Source: UBA7672 sp035995285 (GTDB lineage: Bacteria > Pseudomonadota > Alphaproteobacteria > Caulobacterales > Hyphomonadaceae). From it: a stretch of 9,173 nucleotides of DNA. The DNA is taken from NCBI GenBank assembly GCA_035995285.1, contig DASYKO010000565.1, positions 1 to 9,173 on the forward strand, read 5' to 3'. The notes below the pieces were generated by a model, which had not been told where the DNA came from, made no database searches, and saw only the letters and a list, made by a program, of their open reading frames with translations. Below are positions 1 through 6,236 of this stretch, piece after piece (the stretch's first letter is position 1; the number at the start of each line of letters is the position of its first letter). The translations under genes and the position numbers were made by a program.

Positions 1-2
1 CC

Positions 3-272
3 TTCGCCGAGTTCTTCGCCCGGCTGCAGGCCTGCGCACAGCGCTTCACCGACATCGAGCGCCTGGCCCAACGCCGCGCCGAGAAGCTCAAGCCGCTCTT
101 GCAGCCGTCCGAGATCCAGCTCGACGAGCCCGCGCACGCCACGCTCATCAGCGAGGCCACATCGCGCGGCGACCACAACGCGGCCCAATCCCCCATCATT
201 CTTTTCTGCCTGACCACACCGTCACACCTGTTCGCGCAACGCGCCGGCCTGCGCGTTCGCGCCCCGCCGTAG
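3..272 (+). CDS. 3' end of an unrecognised gene, truncated by the left window edge
   Basis: This is an open frame of 89 codons plus TAG that enters from the left edge, so no start codon is visible. Almost every codon over the first 60 or so ends in G or C, which marks it as truly coding rather than a shadow frame. The visible protein begins FAEFFARLQACAQRF and continues as charged, probably helical sequence (DIERLAQRRAEKLKPLL), then a short acidic stretch. After about visible residue 62 the character changes to a hydrophobic and then Arg-rich tail (SPIILFCLTTP...RVRAPP). I do not recognise the family and assign no function. The stop codon falls inside the palindromic repeat at 268-362, so the present C-terminus may be secondary. 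The gene converges on the cytochrome gene at 474-974. Confidence 0.6.
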   Translation, partial: FAEFFARLQACAQRFTDIERLAQRRAEKLKPLLQPSEIQLDEPAHATLISEATSRGDHNAAQSPIILFCLTTPSHLFAQRAGLRVRAPP

Positions 273-362
273 GGTGCATGGAGCGCAGCGCAATGCACCA
301 CGCCACGTGCGCTGGTGCTTGCGGCATGGTGCATTCCGGCCTCCGGCCTCATGCACCCTACG
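268..362. repeat. 95-bp palindromic intergenic repeat (GTAGGGTGC...GCACCCTAC type)
   Basis: Two nested inverted repeats are visible. The outer arms CGTAGGGTGCATG (268-280) and CATGCACCCTACG (350-362) are perfect 13-bp reverse complements. The inner arms AATGCACCA (292-300) and TGGTGCATT (327-335) are perfect 9-bp reverse complements. Between the arms lie GAGCGCAGCG on the left and a CCGGCCTCCGGCCT tract on the right. The pattern GTAGGGTGC-(n)-GAGCGCAGCGCAATGCACC resembles dispersed intergenic palindromes found in many proteobacterial genomes. Membership is inferred from memory, because only one copy is present here. It carries no ORF and would form a long hairpin in RNA. It sits between convergent genes and supplies the stop codon of the left gene. 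Confidence 0.75.
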
Positions 363-473
363 CGCTCCCCGACAATCAGAGCCCGCCCCAACCCTCGGCC
401 CACGCCGCAGAGACCGCACCCTCATGCGTGGAACACGCTCATGCCCGCACCGGGACACGATCAAACCCAACGC

Positions 474-974
474 CTAGTCCTTCTTCTGCCGGAATGTATC
501 ATGGCAGCCCTTGCAGGCGCCGCCGACGGCCAGCGCCTGTGCCTTGATCGCCTCGACATTCTCCACCGCCACCACATCGTTCAGCCTGGCCGCTTCATCA
601 TCGAACGCCTGCGCCTTCGCCTTGAAGCCCGCCTCATCCGCCCAGATCGCCGCCAGCGCCTCGGTCTTCACTCCGGACTCAGGCCCCGTGCCCTTCGGAA
701 ACCAGTTGCCGATGTCCCGCGAATGGCTGCGGATTTCTTCGGCCGCCAGCTTGATCTCGGTGAGTTGCGGCGCGTCGGTCTTGAGCTGGTCGTTCACGAC
801 CTTGTAGGCGCCGCCAAGGTCCTTGAGGTTGTGCTGCCGCGCTTCGATCTGCTGCTTCACCGTCATGCCGTTGGGCAGCGGATCATCGCCGTGATACGCG
901 GTCGCCGCCTCGCCTCCGCATGCCGCAAGCGTCACCGTCAGGCCCGCGAAGGCCAGCACAAATCCCCGTCTCAT
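474..974 (-). CDS. Lipid-anchored class II cytochrome c (cytochrome c'/c-556-like)
   Basis: The product is 166 aa with a C-terminal haem site CKGCH (Cys154, Cys157, His158), the layout of class II cytochromes c, where haem sits at the end of a four-helix bundle. The segments WFPKGTGPES (91-100) and ALAAIWAD (106-113) match the usual loop before helix 3. The N-terminus (MRRGFVLAFAGLTVTLAAC) is a short signal peptide ending in a lipobox, LAAC, with Cys19. It is therefore probably anchored to a membrane and faces the periplasm. In the family motif R-x-x-x-M, where Met is the sixth haem ligand in c-556 types, this protein has R46-Q-H-N-L50. Leu there is what five-coordinate, gas-binding cytochromes c' carry. 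ATG at 974 is preferred over TTG at 977 because GGAG lies 6 nt upstream of the ATG. It has its own upstream region behind a terminator and so is probably monocistronic. Electron partner unknown. Confidence 0.85.
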   Translation of the reverse strand: MRRGFVLAFAGLTVTLAACGGEAATAYHGDDPLPNGMTVKQQIEARQHNLKDLGGAYKVVNDQLKTDAPQLTEIKLAAEEIRSHSRDIGNWFPKGTGPESGVKTEALAAIWADEAGFKAKAQAFDDEAARLNDVVAVENVEAIKAQALAVGGACKGCHDTFRQKKD

Positions 975-1004
975 CAACCGCTCCGCTCACGTTTTCTGGC
1001 GGAC

Positions 1005-1032
1005 GCTAGAAGAGCGCCGCTTGGCCCGTCAA
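1005..1032 (-). promoter_or_regulatory. Candidate promoter of the cytochrome gene
   Basis: On the minus strand, TTGACG (1032-1027) is followed after 16 nt by TCTAGC (1010-1005), about 30 nt before the ATG at 974. The -35 box is good for an alphaproteobacterial housekeeping promoter; the -10 box is poor (3 of 6). It lies just downstream of the terminator at 1045-1073, so the gene needs a promoter in this interval. The exact position is a guess. Confidence 0.25.
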
Positions 1033-1044
1033 TTCGATGGAAGC

Positions 1045-1073
1045 AAAAAACCGTACAACTTGACGGCTTTTTT
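1045..1073. terminator. Bidirectional Rho-independent terminator
   Basis: The plus strand reads AAAAAA-CCGT-(8 nt)-ACGG-C-TTTTTT. The CCGT/ACGG stem (1051-1054 with 1063-1066) is extended by the flanking A6 and T6 tracts with a one-base bulge. Each strand shows a GC stem followed by six T residues, so it can work both ways. For minus-strand transcription it ends the hydrolase transcript about 100 nt after its stop codon and insulates the cytochrome gene. Confidence 0.75.
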
Positions 1074-1168
1074 ACTCCGCAACCAATGTACGGGAAACCG
1101 CGTCAGACCGTTGATGAACAAGTCTCACAAAACCGGGCGCGGGAAACTCGACGGTATTCCCTCTGGCG

Positions 1169-2938
1169 CTACCTCGCCGGAATAACGGGCAAGGTGATCG
1201 ACGACGCCGTCGCCCCGCCACTCAGCACCGTCACGCCCGGCGCACTGGCCCTCTGCTGCGGATCGGCAAAGGTCAGCGTCACCCGCACCTTGTTTCCCGC
1301 CCTGAAGATGTACGACATCGGCAGCAGGTCGAACGTCAGCTCCACCGGCTGCCCGGTCGGAACCGGCTTCGCATCGGAAATCTTGTGCGTCATCCACGGC
1401 AGGCCGAGATGATTGTACGGAGCCGTAGCGAGCGTGCGGTGCGAGGCGCGCAGCCGCCCGAGCATCTGATACGACCGCGTCTTGCCATCCGGCGCCACAT
1501 CATCGATGCGCGCGGTGACATCCGCATCGCCCGCATCGGTCTTGAGCCAGAGGTTCATTACCGGATGGCCAGTTACTTCGAGATCCTGCGTCAGCGCCGC
1601 CGTCTCGAAAGCTACGCCGCCCGGCGCCGCCTCGATCGTCGTAGTCTGGGAGGCCGGCGCCGCGCCCATCGCCGCATCCTTCGCGCCCGCGGCCGCAGGC
1701 TTCACCTTGTCCAGCCCACCGGCAGCCGTCAGATAGAACTCCGTCCGTCTCTCCGACTTCAGCGGCCACACCTCGCTCGTCCGCCACTCTGCGCCCTTCG
1801 GAGCATTGTATGTGTAGTAGGTGACGGCCGGCTGCTTCATCACATTGTTCTGCTTGTCCTTCAGCCAGTAATCGAAGAAGCGCAGCTCCTCCGTCACCAG
1901 ATCGAACCCCGTCTCGTCCTTCACATAGGTCCAGGCGCAGTGCGTTCCCGGCCCCACCAGCAGCTTGGTATTCTCGTGCGGCAGGTTGTTGAACGTGAAG
2001 AACGGCCCGTGCCGGGTCCCCGCCTCATCCCAGTTCGCAACCGACAGAACGCCGACCCGCGTCTTCTTGAGTTCATCGAGATAGCTGTGCGGGCTCGACA
2101 CTTTCCACCACTCAAGGCCCACCACATCCGACTTCGAATCCTTGAACGGCACGACGCCTACGCTCTCGATATTGTCCTTGTGGCTCGCCACCCCCGCATC
2201 GCGCAGCGCCTGGCCCTCGGGCCCATCGACCGGCGCCGCCAGCTTGTCGCGTGTCGCGATCGATGCCGCCTCACCCGTCGCTCCAGGCGGCGCCTGAGGC
2301 CGCGGCGCGGATACGCCGCCCAGCGTCGTGAACGAATACGCATCGAACTCCGCGCTCATCGGGATCACGGCCTTGAGCGAGGGCGGGTGCACGCTCAGCG
2401 CCTGCATCTGGCTGCCGCCCGTCGCCGAACAGCCCCACATGCCGATCTTGCCGCTCGACCAAGGCTGTTTCGCAAACCACTCCGTCACGTCGTAGGCGTC
2501 GAACTTCGCCCCATCGACCCACTCGCCGCGGTTGTAGGCGATGTTCTTGCCATAGCTGGCATAGACCCCGCGGAAATCCACAACCGCAACATTGTAGCCA
2601 TACGGCGCCAGCTTCAGCGCAAACCCCGGATACGTCTCCGCCGCCTCTCCGCCGCGATAGCTGCGCCGGTTGTAGGGCGAATGCATCCACACCACCGGCA
2701 GCTTCTCGGAAGCAACAACTCCGCCCTTCGTCGGCCGATAGAGATCAACCGCCAGCTTCGTCCCGTCCCTCATCGCGACATAGAATGACGAGCGCTGGTG
2801 CCCGTCATAGACCTTCTCCGACCAGCCCGAATATTCATTCGGCTTCGAGACTTTTCCGGCGGTGTCGGTCGCGTCCGGCGCGCTCGAGCACGACATCGCA
2901 AGCAGGATCGCAGACAGCGAGACAGCAACAGCGCGCAT
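1169..2938 (-). CDS. CocE/NonD-family alpha/beta hydrolase, probable lipoprotein
   Basis: The product is 589 aa. An N-terminal signal (MRAVAVSLSAILLAMSC) ends in a somewhat atypical lipobox, AMSC (Cys17), so export to the periplasm or outer membrane is likely. The catalytic domain has the S15/CocE layout: MRDGTKLAVDLYRP (56-69), SPYNRR with Tyr89 at the oxyanion position, DFRG (121-124), the nucleophile elbow GCSATGG (Ser171), then probable Asp304 (NWDEAG) and His333 (GPGTHC). The rest, from about 370, fits the C-terminal jelly-roll domain of X-Pro dipeptidyl-peptidase-type hydrolases, with VTGHPVMNLWLKTD and FRAGNKVRVTL. Family members cleave esters or amides (cocaine esterase, alpha-amino-acid ester hydrolases, acylases); the substrate here cannot be told. 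The start at 2938 is chosen because AAGGGAGA lies 6 nt upstream and the signal peptide begins there. The frame stays open to 3004, but that extension would bury the leader. It follows the aromatic-acid operon on the same strand after 135 nt; a functional link is only possible. Confidence 0.9.
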   Translation of the reverse strand: MRAVAVSLSAILLAMSCSSAPDATDTAGKVSKPNEYSGWSEKVYDGHQRSSFYVAMRDGTKLAVDLYRPTKGGVVASEKLPVVWMHSPYNRRSYRGGEAAETYPGFALKLAPYGYNVAVVDFRGVYASYGKNIAYNRGEWVDGAKFDAYDVTEWFAKQPWSSGKIGMWGCSATGGSQMQALSVHPPSLKAVIPMSAEFDAYSFTTLGGVSAPRPQAPPGATGEAASIATRDKLAAPVDGPEGQALRDAGVASHKDNIESVGVVPFKDSKSDVVGLEWWKVSSPHSYLDELKKTRVGVLSVANWDEAGTRHGPFFTFNNLPHENTKLLVGPGTHCAWTYVKDETGFDLVTEELRFFDYWLKDKQNNVMKQPAVTYYTYNAPKGAEWRTSEVWPLKSERRTEFYLTAAGGLDKVKPAAAGAKDAAMGAAPASQTTTIEAAPGGVAFETAALTQDLEVTGHPVMNLWLKTDAGDADVTARIDDVAPDGKTRSYQMLGRLRASHRTLATAPYNHLGLPWMTHKISDAKPVPTGQPVELTFDLLPMSYIFRAGNKVRVTLTFADPQQRASAPGVTVLSGGATASSITLPVIPAR

Positions 2939-2944
2939 AACAGA

Positions 2945-2952
2945 TCTCCCTT
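2945..2952 (-). promoter_or_regulatory. Ribosome binding site of the CocE-type hydrolase
   Basis: AAGGGAGA on the minus strand ends 6 nt before the ATG at 2938. It decides the start codon against the longer in-frame option at 3004. Confidence 0.7.
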
Positions 2953-3000
2953 GCCGCCAGAGACTCGCGCCCCGGCTCTCAAATCCGATATGCGGTATAA

Positions 3001-3030
3001 TCAATATTGCGGGCGGCAGTGCAAGGTCAA
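3001..3030 (-). promoter_or_regulatory. Weak candidate promoter for the CocE-type hydrolase
   Basis: On the minus strand, TTGACC (3030-3025) is followed after 18 nt by TATTGA (3006-3001), about 60 nt before the start at 2938. The -35 box is good and the -10 box is poor. An alternative -10, TATACC at 2999-2994, would pair with TTGCAC at 3024-3019. The assignment is tentative; the gene could also be read through from the operon upstream. Confidence 0.2.
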
Positions 3031-3031
3031 A

Positions 3032-3047
3032 CCGTCAGGCATGACGG
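3032..3047 (-). terminator. Short perfect hairpin after the lig operon (weak terminator or operator)
   Basis: The minus strand reads CCGTCA-TGCC-TGACGG, a perfect 6-bp stem with a 4-nt loop, followed by only TTTGACC. It starts about 27 nt after the stop codon of the aldo/keto reductase. The T tract is too short for a convincing intrinsic terminator. Because it directly precedes the TTGACC -35 candidate, it could equally be a protein-binding palindrome. Confidence 0.3.
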
Positions 3048-3073
3048 GATCGCGGATAGTCAATCGCTCTAGC

Positions 3074-4060
3074 TCAGTATTCCTCGGTATCGACTTCGGC
3101 CTGCACGCCGGGCGCGTATCGCGGGCCGCTGATTGCGTGGCGGTCGAAGATACGCTCGGCCTTGCGCAGGATCTCCGGCGGGAAATCATAGGCCTCTGCT
3201 TCGAGATTCACTTCCAGATGGCGAAGGCTCGTCGTGCCGGGAATGACGTGGACGTGCGGCCCGCGGCTCAGCACCCAGTTGAGCGCCAGGATGCAGGGCG
3301 GCAGGTCATGGGCCAGTTCGCGAAACTGCTCCAGCCGCTCGAGATTACGCGCGAAGTGCGGCTGCTGGAAACGCGGCATGCCGCGCCGGATATCCTTCTC
3401 TCCGAGCGCCGATGGATCGCACACCGAGCCTGCGAGAAAGCCGCGCGCCAGGGGAGAGAAGGCGACGAACGCCGTTCCCATCTCCTCGCAGGCTTCAAGC
3501 ACGCCGAGTTCGGGATTACGGGTCCACAGAGAGTATTCCGTCTGCACCGCCGCGATGCGGGCGACCTTTGCAGCCCTCTTCAAGGTGGCCGCCGAAACCT
3601 CGGACAATCCGATCGCCCGGATCTTGCCTTCCGTCTGCAGGTCCTTCAGCGCGCCGACGGACTCCTCGATCGGAACCTTCCTGTCCCAGCGGTGCAGGTA
3701 GTAGAGATCGATGACATCGGTCTGCAGGCGCTTGAGCGCTTCCTCGCAGGTCCGCTTGATGGTCGCCGGGCGGCCGTCGATCACGCGCTTGCCGTCGACG
3801 CCGGTGATGCCGCATTTCGAGGCGAGCAGGATTTGGTCGCGATGCGGCTTCAGGGTCGGTCCGACGAGTTCCTCGTTGGCGCCGAAACCGTAGAGTGCTG
3901 CGGTATCGAAGTGTCGCACACCGAGATCGAACGCCTTGAGGAGCAGGCGCTCGGCATCCTCGCGCGGCGGCGGGCTGCCATAGGCATGGCTGAGATTCAT
4001 GCAGCCGAGCCCGATCACCTCGACATCGAACGGTCCGAGCTTCCGGGTCTGCTGCGCCAT
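3074..4060 (-). CDS. Aldo/keto reductase at the 3' end of the lig operon
   Basis: The product is a 328-aa NAD(P)H-dependent aldo/keto reductase with a (beta/alpha)8 fold. The full catalytic tetrad is visible: Asp52 and Tyr57 (FDTAALYG), Lys82 (LLASKCG) and His123 (YYLHRWD). Cofactor-binding segments FSPLARGFLAG (201-211) and IPGTTSLRHLEVNL (273-286) are present. The N-terminal GLGCMNLSHAYG resembles the AKR13 type, but this is an impression. The ATG at 4060 lies 1 nt after the ligC stop (TGA-C-ATG) and has no clear Shine-Dalgarno sequence, so translation probably depends on coupling to ligC. The open frame continues to 4192, but that extension overlaps ligC and is Arg/Cys-rich shadow sequence. 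The substrate is unknown. Position suggests an aldehyde or ketone met during aromatic catabolism, possibly a ring-cleavage semialdehyde or an aromatic aldehyde such as vanillin; that is inference. Confidence 0.9.
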   Translation of the reverse strand: MAQQTRKLGPFDVEVIGLGCMNLSHAYGSPPPREDAERLLLKAFDLGVRHFDTAALYGFGANEELVGPTLKPHRDQILLASKCGITGVDGKRVIDGRPATIKRTCEEALKRLQTDVIDLYYLHRWDRKVPIEESVGALKDLQTEGKIRAIGLSEVSAATLKRAAKVARIAAVQTEYSLWTRNPELGVLEACEEMGTAFVAFSPLARGFLAGSVCDPSALGEKDIRRGMPRFQQPHFARNLERLEQFRELAHDLPPCILALNWVLSRGPHVHVIPGTTSLRHLEVNLEAEAYDFPPEILRKAERIFDRHAISGPRYAPGVQAEVDTEEY

Positions 4061-4061
4061 G

Positions 4062-5012
4062 TCAGCGTGCGGCGGCCAGCTGCTGGTCGAGATCGTGCAG
4101 CATCTTGTAGCAAGGCAGCACTTGCGCCACCGAAGAGTTCGGCTCGCGCCCCTCGCGGATCGCGGCAAAGAATTCCCGGTCCTGCAATTCAATCCCGTTC
4201 ATCGAGACATCGACTTTGGAAACGTCCACCTTCTCATCCTTGCCGGTGAACAGATCATCGTAGCGCGCAATCCATGTCCCGTTGTCGCAGATATACCTGA
4301 AGAACGTCCCCAGCGGCCCGTCATTGTTGAACGACAGCGACAGCGTGCAGATGGCGCCTCTGCGGGTCTTGAGCTGGATCGACATGTCCATCGCAATGTC
4401 AAGCTCAGGATGATGCGGCCCCTCAACGGCGTGCGCCGCGATCACCTCATCGCGCGTCTGATACTGGAACAGGTCCACCGTGTGCGCCGCGTGGTGCCAG
4501 AGCAGATGGTCTGTCCAGGAACGCGGCTCTCCCTTGGCGTTCATGTTCCTGCGGCGGAAGAAATAGGTCTGCACATCCATCTGCTGCACGCTGGCCTCGC
4601 CGGCCACGATCTTCTTCCGCACGAACTGGTGCGACGGGTTGAACCGCCGCGTATGGCCGACCATGCAGACGAGGCCCGTCTTCTTCTGCATGTCGGCAAC
4701 GGCTTGGCTGTCAGCCCACGAATCCGCCAGCGGAATTTCGACCTGAACGTGCTTGCCCGCCTTCATGCACTCGATCGCCTGCGCCGCATGCATCTGCGTC
4801 GGCGTGCAGAGGATCGCCGCATCGACGCCGGGCAGAGCAAGCGCCTCGGCCAATTCGGTCGTCGCATGCTTCACGCCATACTGCGCCGCCGCTTCCCGCG
4901 TCTGCTCGACACGTCGTCCCACGACAGACGCCACCTCGATCCCGCCGATCGCCTTGATCGCGTCGAGATGCTTGAGGCCGAATGCGCCTGCGCCTGCGAG
5001 CACGACTTTCAT
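4062..5012 (-). CDS. ligC: 4-carboxy-2-hydroxymuconate-6-semialdehyde dehydrogenase (LigC)
   Basis: The product is a 316-aa Gfo/Idh/MocA-family oxidoreductase, close to the length of known LigC proteins. The N-terminal Rossmann domain starts MKVVLAGAGAFGLKHLDAI, with GAGAFG at 7-12. It is followed by the family's PTQMHAAQAI (71-80) and the EIPLAD (92-97) version of the usual E-K-P motif. HHAAHTVDLF (173-182) lies in the C-terminal substrate domain. In the protocatechuate 4,5-cleavage pathway LigC oxidises the cyclic hemiacetal of the LigAB product with NAD(P)+ to give 2-pyrone-4,6-dicarboxylate, in the cytoplasm. The assignment combines the fold with position: its ATG directly follows the ligB stop (TAG-ATG), and GGAG lies 9 nt before the junction ATG. 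Without ligAB beside it, only the family could be named. Confidence 0.92.
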   Translation of the reverse strand: MKVVLAGAGAFGLKHLDAIKAIGGIEVASVVGRRVEQTREAAAQYGVKHATTELAEALALPGVDAAILCTPTQMHAAQAIECMKAGKHVQVEIPLADSWADSQAVADMQKKTGLVCMVGHTRRFNPSHQFVRKKIVAGEASVQQMDVQTYFFRRRNMNAKGEPRSWTDHLLWHHAAHTVDLFQYQTRDEVIAAHAVEGPHHPELDIAMDMSIQLKTRRGAICTLSLSFNNDGPLGTFFRYICDNGTWIARYDDLFTGKDEKVDVSKVDVSMNGIELQDREFFAAIREGREPNSSVAQVLPCYKMLHDLDQQLAAAR

Positions 5013-5852
5013 CTACGCATTCTCCAGGATGATATGTCCGACAGCCGTGTTCGACGCAGGCACATGGTAATGCCGATGCACTTCTCTCACCTGATCGTTC
5101 AGCGCCCCGCGCATGATCAACCACATCACCATCTCGATGCCCTCCGATCCCGTCTCGCGCACATACTCGAGATGCGAAATGGCGGCGAGCTCTTCCGGCT
5201 TCGGCCCGATGCGATCCAGAAAGCGCCTGTCCCACTCCGAGTTGATCAGCCCCGCACGCGGCCCCTGCAGCTGGTGGCTCATGCCCCCCGTGCCCCAGAC
5301 CTGTACATTGAGATCGTCTGGAAAACTCTCGACCGCCTTGCGGATCGCCTTGCCGAGATTCCAGCAGCGCCGCCCCGAGGGCGGGGGATACTGCACCACG
5401 TTCACCGCGAACGGGATCACCTTCACCGGCCAGGCGTTCGGCTGCCCGAACATCAGCGAGAGAGGCACGGTGAGCCCGTGGTCCACATCCATCCGGTTAA
5501 CGATGGTGAGATCGAAATCCTGCTCGATCACGCTCTGCGCGATATGCCAGGCCAGATCCGGCGCGCCCTTCACCAGGGGCACGGGCCGCGCGCCAAAGCC
5601 TTCATCGGCGGGTGCAAACTCATCCGCACACGCAATCGCAAACGTCGGGATGAAATCGAGCGAGAACGCCGTCGCATGGTCGTTGAAGACGAGGAACACC
5701 ACGTCCGGCTTGTTCGCGGCCTCCCAAGTCTTCGAGAATTCGAAGCCCTTGAACAGCGGCGCCCAATAGGGGTCACCCGTCACGCCGGTGTCGACCGCGC
5801 GGCCGATGGCCGGCACATGAGACATGGCAAGGCCTGCAGTGATGCGCGCCAT
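5013..5852 (-). CDS. ligB: Protocatechuate 4,5-dioxygenase beta (catalytic) subunit, LigB
   Basis: The product is a 279-aa type II extradiol dioxygenase subunit. It binds the non-haem Fe(II) and opens protocatechuate between C4 and C5 to 4-carboxy-2-hydroxymuconate-6-semialdehyde. Iron ligands that match Sphingobium LigB are visible: His12 (GLAMSHVP), His59 (FNDHATAF) and Glu240 (TGSEGIEMV). The catalytic base is His193 (GGMSHQLQG), and a further active-site His125 sits in VDHGLTVP. The last four are each offset by two residues from the Sphingobium numbering as I recall it. The ATG directly follows the ligA stop (TAG-ATG), with AAGGGAAG 9 nt upstream inside ligA. It pairs with LigA at 5853-6236, expected to form an alpha2-beta2 enzyme. 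Gallate or 3-O-methylgallate activity cannot be excluded, but the separate alpha gene and the LigC/I/J context favour protocatechuate. Confidence 0.96.
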   Translation of the reverse strand: MARITAGLAMSHVPAIGRAVDTGVTGDPYWAPLFKGFEFSKTWEAANKPDVVFLVFNDHATAFSLDFIPTFAIACADEFAPADEGFGARPVPLVKGAPDLAWHIAQSVIEQDFDLTIVNRMDVDHGLTVPLSLMFGQPNAWPVKVIPFAVNVVQYPPPSGRRCWNLGKAIRKAVESFPDDLNVQVWGTGGMSHQLQGPRAGLINSEWDRRFLDRIGPKPEELAAISHLEYVRETGSEGIEMVMWLIMRGALNDQVREVHRHYHVPASNTAVGHIILENA

Positions 5853-6236
5853 CTAATCCGGCTTCCCTTTGTAGCGATTGCCCTTCGGGTTGCGCCCGCC
5901 ACCCACCATCATCGCAAGATAGTCCGCCTCCGGCACGCCCGTCATCCGCGCGGCCGCCCACTGGAAGCTCTTGCCGTCGGTGGCAAAGATCTTGGCGAGG
6001 AAATAGATGTTGCCGCCCAGCGCGATGAGGCCGTTGAAGTCGCGCGCGAGCACGCCCTGTTTCTGCTCTTCCGTCATCGGCCACCTGTCGAGATAGCCGC
6101 GCTCATCCGCCTTGAACGCCTCGCGGTTCTCCGCCTTCATCAGCGACATGCAGAACTGGTTGAGATGATAGCCGCGGCGAGACATCTCCGCATCGAAGAT
6201 CGTCGTGCCGGGAATGTCGTCATAAGGCTTGCTCAC
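5853..6236 (-). CDS. ligA: Protocatechuate 4,5-dioxygenase alpha subunit, LigA (GTG start)
   Basis: This is the 127-aa small helical subunit of protocatechuate 4,5-dioxygenase, recognised by YDDIPGTTIFD, RRGYHLNQFCMSL, RDFNGLIALGGNIYFLAKI and the C-terminal MMVGGGRNPKG. LigA covers the LigB active site and is needed for full activity; it has no catalytic metal of its own. The start is GTG at 6236, which overlaps the ligI TGA (GTGA). The next in-frame Met is residue 18, within the conserved region, so GTG must be the start. It is backed by GGGGAGG a few bases upstream. It abuts ligB with no spacer, fitting equal synthesis of the two subunits by coupling. Confidence 0.95.
   Translation of the reverse strand: MSKPYDDIPGTTIFDAEMSRRGYHLNQFCMSLMKAENREAFKADERGYLDRWPMTEEQKQGVLARDFNGLIALGGNIYFLAKIFATDGKSFQWAAARMTGVPEADYLAMMVGGGRNPKGNRYKGKPD

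Noticed and set aside
423..443. Imperfect hairpin CATGCGTG-GAA-CACGCTCATG as a terminator between the convergent genes
   Set aside because: The stem is short with a bulge and there is no T tract on either strand.
315..1412. 365-codon plus-strand frame spanning the repeat spacer, the cytochrome gene and the terminator
   Set aside because: It reads through a terminator and opposes a gene with a CxxCH haem site; composition is shadow-like.
1385..2788. 467-codon open frame on the plus strand opposite the CocE-type hydrolase
   Set aside because: Antisense shadow; the minus-strand gene has a full catalytic triad, a leader and a ribosome binding site.
2996..3001. Perfect TATAAT on the plus strand
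   Set aside because: No plus-strand gene lies downstream and no -35 box was evident at the proper distance; likely chance in an AT-richer gap.
4061..4192. N-terminal extension of the aldo/keto reductase
   Set aside because: The added 44 residues overlap ligC and are Arg/Cys-rich; the family N-terminus fits the ATG at 4060.
2798..4249. 483-codon plus-strand frame crossing the gap and the aldo/keto reductase
   Set aside because: Antisense shadow of a gene with a complete catalytic tetrad; no start signal or motif of its own.
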